Shown here: piece after piece, positions 7,930 to 17,163 of the stretch
Position numbering within the stretch: the stretch's first letter is position 1
Layout: every line of letters starts with the position of its first letter
Assembly (NCBI GenBank): GCA_025936115.1
Contig: JAICTZ010000025.1
Coordinates: 1-64,000 of the forward strand
Length of the DNA stretch: 64,000 nt
From: Polyangiaceae bacterium
GTDB taxonomy: Bacteria; Myxococcota_A; Polyangia; Polyangiales; Polyangiaceae
Direction of reading: 5' to 3'
The notes under the pieces: model-generated
Told to the model about the DNA's origin: nothing
Database searches by the model: none
The model's input: only the letters and a program-made list of their open reading frames with translations
Position numbers and translations under genes: made by a program

Positions 7930-10002
7930 GTGCGCCGCCTCGCGCGCTCACTTCTCGTCGTTTCCGTCGTGGGCGTCGCTTGCCTGCCGACGCGCACGCG
8001 CCGTCTGGCGCCGGAGGACGACGCCGCGCCCACGCCCACGGCCATCCCACTCGACGGGGGCAACCAAACGCCGGGCGATGCGCCGACGCCGAAGGCACAC
8101 GCCGTGCTCGGCGTCGATCCGCCGCACGGCCCGTTCTCGGGCGGCACGCTGACGGCCATTCGCGGCAACGGGTTTTCGAGCCGAGCCCGCGTTTGGTTCG
8201 GAGCCAACGAAGTGCCGGCAGACGGCGTGCTGGTCCTCGATCCCCAACGCTTGCAGGTGACGAGCCCGCCGGGCATGCCGGGCGCCGCCGACGTAGCGGT
8301 GCAAAACGGTGACGACGAGTCGACGCGTGCGACGCTTCGGGGCGGCTTCACGTACGACGATTTTTATCTCGACCCGGCGACGGGCCCGACCGCGGGCGGC
8401 ACGCTCGTCACGCTGCACGCGCAAACGCCGACTTTCGACGATACCACGAGCGTCGAAATCGACGAGTCGCCCTGCGTGATCGACGAGATCCGAAGCGACA
8501 CCGAGCTCGTGTGTCGCACGCCGCCCGGCACGCCCGGCGCCAAGCGCGTGCGCGTGACGGACGGCGACGGCAACATCGACGTGCTCGACGCGTTCACGTA
8601 CGTCGTGGACAGCGACGGCTACCGGGGCGGACTCGCAGGTGATGCTCTCCACGGTCAGGTCGAGGTGCTCGTGCTCGACAGCGTGTTCGGCAAGGCCGTG
8701 CCGGGCGCGACGGTGCTCGTCGGCTCGGACGCCGCGAGCGCCCTCAGCGGCGCGACGGACGGCTTTGGCACAGCGCTCGTCACGAGCTCCGAGCTCGGGT
8801 CCAAAGCGACGGTCACGGTCGCGAAGAAGTGCTTTCAGCCGCAGACGTTCATCGACATGCCCGTCGAAAAGCTGACGGTGTTTCTGGATCCGGTGCTCTC
8901 TCCGGACTGCGGCGATGAAGGCGACATTCCCGTGGGCGGCGGCACGCCGGGCAAGGCCGCGTACGTCACCGGGCAGCTCGTCTGGCCCCTCGACGGCGAG
9001 CTCCGAATGAATGGTTTCGGTAACGTGCCCCCACCCGGCTCGGACGACGTGAAGCAGGTTGCTTACGTTTTTCGTCTCGCCTCGCGGCCGACCGACAAGT
9101 ACTCGCAGCCGAGCGCGCTCGCCGCCGTGACACCCGAGACCGTCGGCGACACTGGCTACTCGTTCACGCTGCCGACGAGCCCGGGTAATTTCACGCTCTA
9201 CGCGCTCGCCGGCCTCGAGGATCGCTCGCACTCCCCCTACGTCTTCACGCCCTACGCGCTCGGGCTCACGCGCGGTGTCGCCGTGGGCTCGAACCAGACG
9301 CACTCCGACGTCCTCATTTCGATCGACATACCCGTCGACCATGCACTCACCCTCGACGCAAGCGGCCCCACGCCGACACCACGCGGGCCGGACCGCCTGC
9401 AAGCGAGCCTCGCGATCCAGGTCGGCAGCGAGGGCTACATCTTGCTGCCGAACGGGCGGATTTCGAGCCTTTTGCCGCCGGACGGGCCGTTTCAGTTCGT
9501 CGGCATTCCGCCGCTGGTCGGGCCGCTCACCGGCTCGCGCTACGTCACGACCGCGAGCGCGGTGACGGGTGACGCGGGCGGCACGCCGCGTTCGTCGGTG
9601 GGCTTGTTCTCGACGGTGACGAGCGACACGAGGGTGGGCGTCGGGGCGTTCGTCGAGCTGCCCGTGCTCGTGTCACCCCCGAGCAGCACCGTATGGGACC
9701 GCTCGACCTTCACGCTCACGCACGCCGCCGGTGGGCCCGAACCCGATCTCATGCTCATGGACATCTCGAGCGGGAACGGGCTCATCACCTGGCGTGTGGT
9801 CGCGCCGGGCGCGCCCGATCACGTCGAAGTACCGGATCTGAGCCGCATCGATCCGGACCTGGCGCTCGTGAACGGCCCGCTCGCGATCGACGTCCACTTG
9901 GCGAGCATCGACGACTTTGCGTACGGCGAGCTCTCGAGCAGTCAGCTCGATTCGCGCGGCTGGCGCGCTTACGCCGAGGACGTTTTCTTTGCGACGTACT
10001 GA
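7930..10002 (+). CDS. Surface lipoprotein with two IPT/TIG domains
   Basis: Likely exported lipoprotein of ~690 aa. The frame is open from a TTG at 7807, but GTG 7930 gives a proper signal: basic start, hydrophobic core and lipobox VGVAC with Cys18. Two IPT/TIG Ig-like modules follow (roughly residues 60-140 and 145-225), shown by PPHGPFSGGT, VTSPPG and GPTAGGTLVTL motifs. A carboxypeptidase-regulatory-like domain follows, with PGATVLVG (about 240-320), then a long beta-rich C-terminal half with no named motif. TIG lipoproteins are common in Myxococcota and are thought to sit on the cell surface; the ligand is unknown. The next gene starts 15 bp downstream, so the pair is probably co-transcribed. 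Confidence 0.8.
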   Translation: MRRLARSLLVVSVVGVACLPTRTRRLAPEDDAAPTPTAIPLDGGNQTPGDAPTPKAHAVLGVDPPHGPFSGGTLTAIRGNGFSSRARVWFGANEVPADGVLVLDPQRLQVTSPPGMPGAADVAVQNGDDESTRATLRGGFTYDDFYLDPATGPTAGGTLVTLHAQTPTFDDTTSVEIDESPCVIDEIRSDTELVCRTPPGTPGAKRVRVTDGDGNIDVLDAFTYVVDSDGYRGGLAGDALHGQVEVLVLDSVFGKAVPGATVLVGSDAASALSGATDGFGTALVTSSELGSKATVTVAKKCFQPQTFIDMPVEKLTVFLDPVLSPDCGDEGDIPVGGGTPGKAAYVTGQLVWPLDGELRMNGFGNVPPPGSDDVKQVAYVFRLASRPTDKYSQPSALAAVTPETVGDTGYSFTLPTSPGNFTLYALAGLEDRSHSPYVFTPYALGLTRGVAVGSNQTHSDVLISIDIPVDHALTLDASGPTPTPRGPDRLQASLAIQVGSEGYILLPNGRISSLLPPDGPFQFVGIPPLVGPLTGSRYVTTASAVTGDAGGTPRSSVGLFSTVTSDTRVGVGAFVELPVLVSPPSSTVWDRSTFTLTHAAGGPEPDLMLMDISSGNGLITWRVVAPGAPDHVEVPDLSRIDPDLALVNGPLAIDVHLASIDDFAYGELSSSQLDSRGWRAYAEDVFFATY

Positions 10003-10017
10003 CGCGAAGACAGGCGC

Positions 10018-11997
10018 GTGGCGCCTCTGATCCGTCCATGCGCTCGGCGCGCAGCCTGCATGTTCAGCCTTGCCCTCGCGCTCGGCGGCTGCGCGCCCGA
10101 CCCCTCCGACCGCTGGCTCTACCATCCGAGCACCGCGGTTTGCACCGTAGGCAGCTATCGCTGCGGGCCGGAGCTCGAACAATGCACGACCGATCAGGGC
10201 GCCCCGGCCTGGAGCAAGCTCGAGAGCTGCTCGAAAGCGGGGCTCGTGTGCGCGGCGAGTCTCGGCGCCTGCACGACCTGCCTGCCCGGCACGGTCGATT
10301 GCCAGGGGTCTACCGCCGTGCGCTGTAGCTCGGACGGCGGCGCGTGGGAAACCCGAGACACCTGCGACGAGAGCCAGGGTGAAGCGTGCAGAGAAGGCGC
10401 CTGCAGCGACTTGTGCAGTCAGGCGTCGCGGGACCGCAGCAACGTCGGGTGTGAATACTGGGCCGTCGATCTCGACAACGCCGACGTCGACGACACGCTG
10501 AACGCCGCGGCCCAGCAGTACGCCGTCGTCGTGAGCAACGCGCAGCCGGACGTGACGGCGCACGTGACGATCGACCAGGACGACACCAAGCCGGGCGAGG
10601 ACAACGCGCCCTACACCGTCGCAGAAGCCGACATCCCGCCGCTCAGTCTGCGTGTCTTCCCGCTCGGCCCGCGCGAGGTCGACGGCTCGCCGCCCGGCAC
10701 GTTCGACAGCGGGACGAACACGGCGCTCACGCGCCAGGCCTTTCGCGTGCGCTCGACCTTTCCGGTGGTCGCGTATCAATTCAATCCGCTCGCGAACGTC
10801 GGCGTGTTCTCGAACGACGCGTCACTGCTCAAGCCGCGCGAGGCCGTCGAGCCGGAGGGTGAAGGGCTACAGACCGAGTACGTGGTCGTCGGTTGGCCGC
10901 AAACGATCGCGCACACCATGGATCCGCGCACGAACTTCAGCTCGTCGACGCGCGTCGATTTGCGCGCGTTCCTCACGCTCGTCGGCACACGCGCGAACAC
11001 GACGGTCCGCGTGCACACGGCGGCGCGCTTCGTGGGCGCGCCGGGCGTCGCCGAGACGGAGGCGGGCGGCGAGCTCACCCAGACGCTCGGGCCTTTCGAT
11101 GTCTTGAATCTCGAGACGGAGGACTTCAACGCGGATTTCACGGGCTCGATCGTCGAAGCCGACGGCCCCGTGATCGCGTACACCGGCAGTGAAGCGAGCG
11201 ATGCCCCCTACTTCGCGAGCCTCGGCCAGCGTTATTGCTGCGCCGACCACTTGGAAGAGCAGCTCGATCACGTGCGCACGGCCGGCCGCGACTTCATCGC
11301 GGCGGTGACACCCAATCGCACGGACGCGCTGGCAGCCGCCGGCGCCGCGGTCGGGCACACCGATCAGAGCGATTACTTTCGCGTCGTCGCGACCACGACG
11401 GCCGGCGCGCACGTCACGACGTCGCTCACCACTTTGCCCGCCGTGGATCTCACCGGACAGGGTGATTTTTACGACATCGTGAGCGATCAGTCATTTTTCC
11501 TCACGAGCGACAATCCCGTCTCGCTCATGAGCGTGTCACCGAGCCAGGAAGCTGCCGGTGTGCCGCAGAGCCTGCCCGGCGGCGATCCGAGTAACCTCAT
11601 CATTCCACCCGTCGAGCAGTTTCGCTCGACCTACGTCTTTCTGACGCCGAATGAGTACGCCTTCGATTTCGTGCGCATCGCGGCCCCCGAAGATGCCGTG
11701 ATCGTGTTCGACGGTCGCTCGCTCGACGACCTCGGGTGCACGACCGTGACGGCGGGGACGCTGGCCGAGCCACTTTCGACGCCGGAAGTTTACGTGGTTC
11801 ATACGTGTCAGCTCGGCTTCCCCGTGATCGATCCGAACGGGCAGGCGCCCGACAACTTCCAGCCCGGCACGCAGAACGACGGCGTGCACGTCGTCGAATC
11901 GGACCGCAGCATCGGCGTGCTCGTCGACGGCTTCGACCGTTACGTGAGCTACGCGTACGCCGCGGGCACCGAGCTTTCGTTCATCGTGCCCCGCTGA
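10018..11997 (+). CDS. Cys-rich lipoprotein with IgGFc-binding-like domain
   Basis: 659-aa predicted lipoprotein. GTG start, signal with lipobox LALGGC (Cys25). Residues about 40-135 form a Cys-rich module (CTVGSYRC, CLPGTVDC, CRCS-type spacing). The rest resembles the bacterial IgGFc_binding N-terminal-like domain (PF17517), with YAVVVSNAQ, FRVRSTFPVVAYQFNP, YVVVGWPQT and FIAAVTP segments. In animals this fold occurs in Fc-gamma-binding mucin-like proteins; in myxobacteria the role is not established and adhesion is a guess. It follows the TIG lipoprotein by 15 bp. Confidence 0.8.
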   Translation: MAPLIRPCARRAACMFSLALALGGCAPDPSDRWLYHPSTAVCTVGSYRCGPELEQCTTDQGAPAWSKLESCSKAGLVCAASLGACTTCLPGTVDCQGSTAVRCSSDGGAWETRDTCDESQGEACREGACSDLCSQASRDRSNVGCEYWAVDLDNADVDDTLNAAAQQYAVVVSNAQPDVTAHVTIDQDDTKPGEDNAPYTVAEADIPPLSLRVFPLGPREVDGSPPGTFDSGTNTALTRQAFRVRSTFPVVAYQFNPLANVGVFSNDASLLKPREAVEPEGEGLQTEYVVVGWPQTIAHTMDPRTNFSSSTRVDLRAFLTLVGTRANTTVRVHTAARFVGAPGVAETEAGGELTQTLGPFDVLNLETEDFNADFTGSIVEADGPVIAYTGSEASDAPYFASLGQRYCCADHLEEQLDHVRTAGRDFIAAVTPNRTDALAAAGAAVGHTDQSDYFRVVATTTAGAHVTTSLTTLPAVDLTGQGDFYDIVSDQSFFLTSDNPVSLMSVSPSQEAAGVPQSLPGGDPSNLIIPPVEQFRSTYVFLTPNEYAFDFVRIAAPEDAVIVFDGRSLDDLGCTTVTAGTLAEPLSTPEVYVVHTCQLGFPVIDPNGQAPDNFQPGTQNDGVHVVESDRSIGVLVDGFDRYVSYAYAAGTELSFIVPR

Positions 11998-12109
11998 ACC
12001 TCCGCGCCTTTCAGAGGTCGTCCGCCGCCTGAGGGAGACCGGTTCCGAGCGCTCCGAGTCCTGAGGACCCTTGCCCTGAGCGCTCGAACACAGTAGCAAG
12101 CTCACGGCG

Positions 12110-13057
12110 ATGCCGATCGCGCTCATCACCGGGATCCACGGCCAGGACGGCTCATTTCTCGCGCCGTTGCTACTGGAACACGGCTATCGGGTCGTCGGCA
12201 TCGACCTGCAGCAGCGTCCGGCCGCAGCAGGCGTCGAAGTGCTGCAGTGTGACGTGACGGATCGAAAGAGCGTCACGGAAGTCGTAGCAACCGTCAAACC
12301 GGACGAAGTGTATCACTTTGCCGGGCAGAGCTCGGTCGGGCGCTCGTTCGCGGAACCTGAGCCGACGTTCCTGAGCACGGCGGTGAGCACGCTCAACCTG
12401 CTCGAGGCCGTGCGTCGCGAGCGGCCCGAGGCGCGCGTGTTCGTCGCCGCGTCGGGCGAAGTCTTCGGTGACACGGGGGGCGCGCGCGCCAACGAGAGCA
12501 CGCCCTTACACGCGGCGAGCCCCTACGCCGCAGCAAAGAGCTCCGCGGTGCTCTTGACTCAAAGCTACCGCGTCTCCTACGGCCTGTTCTGCTGCGTCGC
12601 GTTCTTCTACAACCACGAATCGCCCCGCCGGCCGGAGACCTTCGTAACGCGGAAGATCGTGCGCGCAGCCTGCCGCATCTCGCGCGGGCTCGCCGATCAC
12701 GTCGAGCTCGGCGATACGAGCGTGATTCGGGATTGGGGCTGGGCGCCCGAGTACGTCGACGCCGCCTTTCGCATGCTGCAAGCGTCCGCGCCGGAGGACC
12801 TCGTGATCGCGACGGGCGAGTCGTGCTCGCTCGACCATTTCCTCGAGCGGGCGTTCGCGAGCCTCGGCCTCGACCACCGCGTCCATGTCGTCAAGACCGC
12901 GGCGCACGTGCGGAACGCCGAGATCCATGCGATGTACGCCGATCCCACGCGCGCCGCCGAACGGCTCGGCTGGCGCGCCACGACGCGGGTCAACGCGGTG
13001 ATCGAGCGACTGATCGAAGCCGAACAGCGCACGCTCGACGGCGAAGCGGCCCGTTAA
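12110..13057 (+). CDS. gmd: GDP-mannose 4,6-dehydratase-like SDR enzyme
   Basis: Extended short-chain dehydrogenase that, in the Gmd family, converts GDP-D-mannose to GDP-4-keto-6-deoxymannose, the precursor of GDP-fucose, GDP-rhamnose and related sugars. The N-terminus ITGIHGQDGSFLAPLLLEHG is characteristic of Gmd, as is NHESPRRPETFVTRKI. Active-site residues: Ser115 and Glu117 (ASGEVFG) with Tyr139 and Lys143 (SPYAAAK). At 315 aa it is somewhat shorter than typical Gmd (about 340-370). It opens the polysaccharide cluster. A reductase or epimerase for its product is not obvious next to it. Confidence 0.82.
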   Translation: MPIALITGIHGQDGSFLAPLLLEHGYRVVGIDLQQRPAAAGVEVLQCDVTDRKSVTEVVATVKPDEVYHFAGQSSVGRSFAEPEPTFLSTAVSTLNLLEAVRRERPEARVFVAASGEVFGDTGGARANESTPLHAASPYAAAKSSAVLLTQSYRVSYGLFCCVAFFYNHESPRRPETFVTRKIVRAACRISRGLADHVELGDTSVIRDWGWAPEYVDAAFRMLQASAPEDLVIATGESCSLDHFLERAFASLGLDHRVHVVKTAAHVRNAEIHAMYADPTRAAERLGWRATTRVNAVIERLIEAEQRTLDGEAAR

Positions 13058-13061
13058 GATT

Positions 13062-13739
13062 TCATGTGACGGGCTTTCGACCGCGGACGAGGACGTTGTC
13101 GCTGAACAGCCGACCGCGACGGCCGTCCCGTGCTCCGACGACGCCCGGCCACGCTCGCGCGCTGAACGGCACGCGCCCCGTTCCACTGTAATCGAGCGCA
13201 ATCTCTTCGAGCCCGCACTCGGCGGCGATACGCTCGAGGTCCGCAGGCAAGAGCGCCGTGATGTGCGCCGGATACAGCCCGGGCGCCTGCTGAAACCATT
13301 GAAATTGGCCGCGGCCGAGCAGGCAAAGCAGCGAGGCGAGGCTCAGTTGATTCGGCGTGGTGACGAAAAGGTAGCCTCCGGGGCGCGCAATGCGCACGAG
13401 CTCGCGCACGAGTAGCCGCGGATTTTCCACGTGTTCAATCGTCTCGGCGCACACGACCACGTCTGCCGACCCGTCCGCGAGCGGGAGCGTGCCCGAATCG
13501 AGATTCATGAGCACGAGCTCGGCGTCCGCGGGAAAGCCGTCGTGCCGGACGACGTCCACGCCGATATAGCGAGCGTAAGCTTCAGAGAGCCACGCGTGGA
13601 GCGCGCCGCGACCGCACCCCACGTCGACGAGCGTGCCCCGCGCGGCTCCGCTCGCGCGGAGCGCCCGCTCCAGCATGCGGTAGACGGCCTCGTTGCTGGC
13701 GCCGTGCGTCTCGAGGGCGCGCTCTTCGGCGTTCCGCAT
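13062..13739 (-). CDS. Class I SAM-dependent methyltransferase
   Basis: 225-aa methyltransferase of the Methyltransf_11/25 type. The SAM-binding motif I is VDVGCGRG (38-45), followed by IGVDVVRHDG, the ADVVVCAETIEHVENP stretch (motifs II/III) and RIARPGGYLFVTTPN. Acceptor unknown; its position among sugar genes suggests O-methylation of a sugar or lipid carrier intermediate (inference). It is convergent with gmd (4-bp gap) and divergent from the GT4 gene at 13839. Confidence 0.85.
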   Translation of the reverse strand: MRNAEERALETHGASNEAVYRMLERALRASGAARGTLVDVGCGRGALHAWLSEAYARYIGVDVVRHDGFPADAELVLMNLDSGTLPLADGSADVVVCAETIEHVENPRLLVRELVRIARPGGYLFVTTPNQLSLASLLCLLGRGQFQWFQQAPGLYPAHITALLPADLERIAAECGLEEIALDYSGTGRVPFSARAWPGVVGARDGRRGRLFSDNVLVRGRKPVT

Positions 13740-13826
13740 GTGACCGGGGCCTGGTTACCCTGCCCGAGCGCTCACAGCAAGATCAGCGCGCGCTCGCGCG
13801 GGCGCGCCAGCGTGGATCCGTTGCGC

Positions 13827-13832
13827 TATCGT
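13827..13832 (+). promoter_or_regulatory. Candidate -10 hexamer (TATCGT) for a leaderless mRNA
   Basis: TATCGT sits 6 bp before the ATG of the GT4 gene at 13839. There is no clear Shine-Dalgarno and no clear -35. Same spacing as at the helicase gene start. Confidence 0.3.
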
Positions 13833-13838
13833 GGCGGG

Positions 13839-15113
13839 ATGCAGCCACCGCACGGTGCGCCCGCGGCAGCGAACGAGGCCGCTTCGCAGGCAAAACTGCG
13901 CGTCTTGTTCGTCAATCCGGTCGCGGGGCTCGGTGGCTCCGAGCGCAGCCTGCTCGACCTACTGGCGTCTCTGCGCGCCACGGCGCCCGAGGTAGAACCT
14001 CGGTTACTCCTGCTCGCCGAGGGTGAACTCGCCGAGCGAGCCCGCGCGCTCGGCGTGCCCGTGGAGATCGCTCGCGTCCCGCCGGCGCTGGCCGTCCTCG
14101 GCGAATCCAAAGCGTCGCTCCGCGATTTCGGCGCCGAATTGCCGACGCTCCTCCGCTCCATTCCCGCGGCGCTCGGCTACGTCGCGAAGCTCCGCCGCAT
14201 CGCCATCGAGCACTGCCCCAACATCGTGCACACGAACGGCATGAAGGCGCACCTCTTGATGGCGGTTGCCGTCCCCGAGCTGCCACGCGTCATTCATCTG
14301 CGCGATTTCGCGAGCGAGCGTCCGGTCAGCCGCCACGCCCTCCCCTTGCTCGCGCGCGGCAGCCTCATCCTCACGAATTCGCGCGCCGTCGAGGACGATG
14401 CGCGGCGCGTCGCTCCGCGCGCCCGCATCCGCACCATTTACAACGGCATCGACCTCGACGATTTTCGCCCTGGGCCCCGCGAGCTCGAGCACCTCGCGCG
14501 CCTCGCCGGCCTGCCGGTACCGCCAGCGACGGCGACGATCGTCGGCATGGTCGCCACGCGCGGCTGGTGGAAGGGGCATCGCACGTTCTTGCGCGCCGCG
14601 GCGCTCGTCCGCGCCGCCGAGCCGGCGCGAGAGTTTCGCTTTTACGTCGTCGGCGGCGCGATCTACGGCGCCCGCGGCTCCGAGATTTCCCAGTCGGAGC
14701 TCGAACGCTTGATCACGGAGCTCGGGCTTGCGGACGCCGTCGGGCTCGTCCCATTTCAGCACGATGCAGCCGCGGTGTACCGGGGGCTCGACATCGTGGT
14801 GCACCCGAGCGAGCGCCCGGAGCCGTTCGGCAGGACCATCGTCGAGGCCATGGCGATGGGGCGCGCAGTCGTCGTTTCGCGCGCCGGCGGAGCCGCCGAG
14901 CTGTTCGTCGAGGGCCAGAGTGCTCTCGGTCATCGGCCGGGCGACGCGGGCGACCTCGCGCGGGCCGTGCTCGAGCTCGCGCGGGACGAAACACTGCGCG
15001 CTCGACTCGGAACGGCCGCCCGAGCGGAAGCCGGAGCACGTTTCGATCGGCGCCGCTTGGGAGGCGAAGTGTTCGCGACTTACGGCGAGCTGCTCGGCTC
15101 GAGGTTAGGATAA
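13839..15113 (+). CDS. Glycosyltransferase family 4
   Basis: 424-aa GT-B glycosyltransferase, retaining GT4 type. The N-terminal donor/acceptor domain begins VLFVNPVAGLGGSERSLLDL, with the glycine loop typical of the family. The C-terminal domain has IRTIYNGIDLDDF, a GMVATRGWWKGH sugar-nucleotide motif and the EPFGRTIVEAMAMGRAVV E-x7-E segment. ATG chosen at 13839; the upstream open frame is antisense to the methyltransferase. asnB begins 6 bp after its stop, so the two are co-transcribed. Sugar specificity cannot be read from sequence. Confidence 0.9.
   Translation: MQPPHGAPAAANEAASQAKLRVLFVNPVAGLGGSERSLLDLLASLRATAPEVEPRLLLLAEGELAERARALGVPVEIARVPPALAVLGESKASLRDFGAELPTLLRSIPAALGYVAKLRRIAIEHCPNIVHTNGMKAHLLMAVAVPELPRVIHLRDFASERPVSRHALPLLARGSLILTNSRAVEDDARRVAPRARIRTIYNGIDLDDFRPGPRELEHLARLAGLPVPPATATIVGMVATRGWWKGHRTFLRAAALVRAAEPAREFRFYVVGGAIYGARGSEISQSELERLITELGLADAVGLVPFQHDAAAVYRGLDIVVHPSERPEPFGRTIVEAMAMGRAVVVSRAGGAAELFVEGQSALGHRPGDAGDLARAVLELARDETLRARLGTAARAEAGARFDRRRLGGEVFATYGELLGSRLG
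15106..15111 (+). promoter_or_regulatory. Candidate -10 hexamer (TAGGAT) before asnB
   Basis: TAGGAT overlaps the last codons of the preceding GT4 gene and lies 8 bp before the asnB ATG. It could give a leaderless asnB transcript in addition to read-through from the GT4 gene. Inference from spacing only. Confidence 0.25.
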
Positions 15114-15119
15114 CGCCGA

Positions 15120-17135
15120 ATGTGCGGTATCGCCGGCACGCTAGGCGTCGATCCCGAGCTCGCCCGACCGGCGGCGGAGCGCATGCGCGCGGCGCTCAAA
15201 CATCGCGGGCCCGACGACGACGGGCTCGAGATCGTGGCGGGCCCCGGCGGCGTGCTCCCTGCCGTGCTCGCCCATACGCGCCTGTCCATCGTCGATCTGT
15301 CGCCCGCCGGCCATCAACCGAAGCGCGATGCCCCCGCAGATCCGACCCGCAGTGCGAACGTCGTCACGTACAACGGCGAGATCTACAATCATCAGGCCCT
15401 GCGGCCCGAGCTCGCGCGCGGCGGCTGGCCGTGCCACTCGAGCTCGGACACGGAAGTGCTCCTGCACGCGTATCGCGTCTGGGGCACGCGCGCCGTGGAG
15501 CAATTCGAAGGCATGTTCGCGTTTTGCCTGCTCGACACCGAGCGCGGCCTCGCCTGGTTGTGCCGTGATCGGGTCGGGATCAAGCCGCTTTACTTGTATC
15601 GGCCCGCGCGGGGCGGACTCCTGTTCGCCAGCGAGGTACGCGCGCTGCTCGCTGCCGGTGACGCCCTCGTGCCGCGCCGGCTGCACGCGCCGGCGATCGA
15701 GAGCTTTTTGGCGCAGGGCGCCGTCATGAGCGAGCACGCCATCGTCCAGGGCGTCAGCTTGCTCGGACCGGGAGAGTCCTTGCTCTGCGATTTCGAGGGC
15801 AAGCCGCTACGACGCGTCCGCTATTGGTCGGTCGATTTCGGCGGTGAAAGCGGCGAGCGCCGGCTGCCCGCCGACGGTTCGGCGCCACCCGCGATCACTC
15901 AGGTCAGCCAGCGCAGCGCGACTTTTCGGAGCGAGCTCGTGGCGGAGCTCGGCTCGGCGCTGCGCCATTCGCTTTCGAACTTGCTGCTCGCCGACGTGCC
16001 GGTCGGCTTGTTTCTCTCTTCGGGCGTCGACTCGACGGCGGTCGCGGCGATCGCGTCGGAAGTGACGGCCACGCGGCTGCGCACCATCGCCGTGGGATTC
16101 GACGTGGCGGCGTGGGACGAAACCGAGGCCGCGGGGCTCTCGGCACGCGAGCTCGGCACCGAGCACGCACGAGTCGAGCTGTCGGGGAACGGCGTGCTCG
16201 CCTCGTTCGACGACGTGCTCGCTGCCGTGGATCAGCCGACCGTCGACGGCTTCAACACGTATCACATCTCGCTCGCCGCGCGGCGCGCCGGCCTGACCGT
16301 GGCGCTCAGCGGGCTCGGAGGCGACGAGATTTTCGGCGGCTATCGGAGCTTCAGAGACGTGCCGCGCGCGCTTCACGTGCGGCGGCTCGCGGGTGTGCTC
16401 GGGCCGCGCGCGCGCGGCAATATCGCCGACTGGCTCGCGGGCGCCGCAGCCTCACCGCGCGTCGACGGCCGCGGCCGCGCGCTCGTCAAGCTCGGCGAGA
16501 CGCTTCGCCGTCCGGCCGACGTCGTGGACCTCTACCTGCTCCGGCGTGAGCTCTTCACCGCGACCGAGCGGCGAGCGCTCCAAACACTGCCGACCGACAG
16601 CGATGCGAGCGCTGGCCTCGAGCACGACGATCTCGACGCGCTCCGCCGTCTAGAGCCCGAACGCGAGACGCTCGATCGCGTCGCGGCCCTCGAGTTTTCG
16701 ACCTACATGCGGCACATGCTGCTGCGCGACGCGGACGTGTTCAGCATGCGCCACGGACTCGAAATCCGAGTACCTTTGCTCGAGCACTACGCCGTGGCCG
16801 AAGCGGCGCGCGCACGCAGCGGCTGGCGGCGTCCGGATCCGCGCCCCAAACCGCTGCTGGTCGATGCGGCAGGAGCCCGGCTGCCGGCGCGCTCGTGGCA
16901 GGCAAAAAAACGCGGCTTCACCTTCCCGTGGCGGGCGTGGCTGCGCGGACCGCTCCGTGAACGCGCAGAGAGTGGGCTCGCGGGTGAAGAGCTCGTGCGG
17001 GCCGGACTCGACGCCCGGGCGGCGCGTGGGATCTGGCAGCAGTTTTTGAAGGGCGATCCGCGCGTCAGTGAGCTCGAGGTAATCGCCCTACTCGTGCTCA
17101 CGGACTACGTCGAGCGCCATCGACTCGCCGCCTGA
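15120..17135 (+). CDS. asnB: Asparagine synthase (glutamine-hydrolysing)-like amidotransferase
   Basis: 671-aa two-domain amidotransferase. The N-terminal class II glutaminase domain has the nucleophile Cys2 (MCGIAG), KHRGPDD, RLSIVDLS and YNGEIYNH. The C-terminal synthetase domain has the ATP-binding loop LSSGVDST (SSGVDS in place of SGGLDS), the LSGLGGDEIFGGY motif and RDADVFSMRHGLEIRVP. In polysaccharide clusters such AsnB-type proteins often amidate uronic acid residues rather than make free asparagine; that use here is inference from context. Coupled to the upstream GT4 gene and convergent with the downstream GT4 gene. Confidence 0.9.
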   Translation: MCGIAGTLGVDPELARPAAERMRAALKHRGPDDDGLEIVAGPGGVLPAVLAHTRLSIVDLSPAGHQPKRDAPADPTRSANVVTYNGEIYNHQALRPELARGGWPCHSSSDTEVLLHAYRVWGTRAVEQFEGMFAFCLLDTERGLAWLCRDRVGIKPLYLYRPARGGLLFASEVRALLAAGDALVPRRLHAPAIESFLAQGAVMSEHAIVQGVSLLGPGESLLCDFEGKPLRRVRYWSVDFGGESGERRLPADGSAPPAITQVSQRSATFRSELVAELGSALRHSLSNLLLADVPVGLFLSSGVDSTAVAAIASEVTATRLRTIAVGFDVAAWDETEAAGLSARELGTEHARVELSGNGVLASFDDVLAAVDQPTVDGFNTYHISLAARRAGLTVALSGLGGDEIFGGYRSFRDVPRALHVRRLAGVLGPRARGNIADWLAGAAASPRVDGRGRALVKLGETLRRPADVVDLYLLRRELFTATERRALQTLPTDSDASAGLEHDDLDALRRLEPERETLDRVAALEFSTYMRHMLLRDADVFSMRHGLEIRVPLLEHYAVAEAARARSGWRRPDPRPKPLLVDAAGARLPARSWQAKKRGFTFPWRAWLRGPLRERAESGLAGEELVRAGLDARAARGIWQQFLKGDPRVSELEVIALLVLTDYVERHRLAA

Positions 17136-17163
17136 GCCCGTCCGAGCAGCACGGTGCGCGCGC

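Noticed and set aside
6454-10779. Very long antisense open frames (over 350 codons) opposite the helicase and lipoprotein genes
   Set aside because: High GC content with G/C-biased third positions keeps opposite frames open; these frames give Arg/Ala/His-rich text without domains.
13041-13080. Bidirectional terminator between gmd and the methyltransferase (GCCCGT...ACGGGC)
   Set aside because: Stem of only 6 bp with a 14-nt loop, overlapping both coding ends and without a U-tract.
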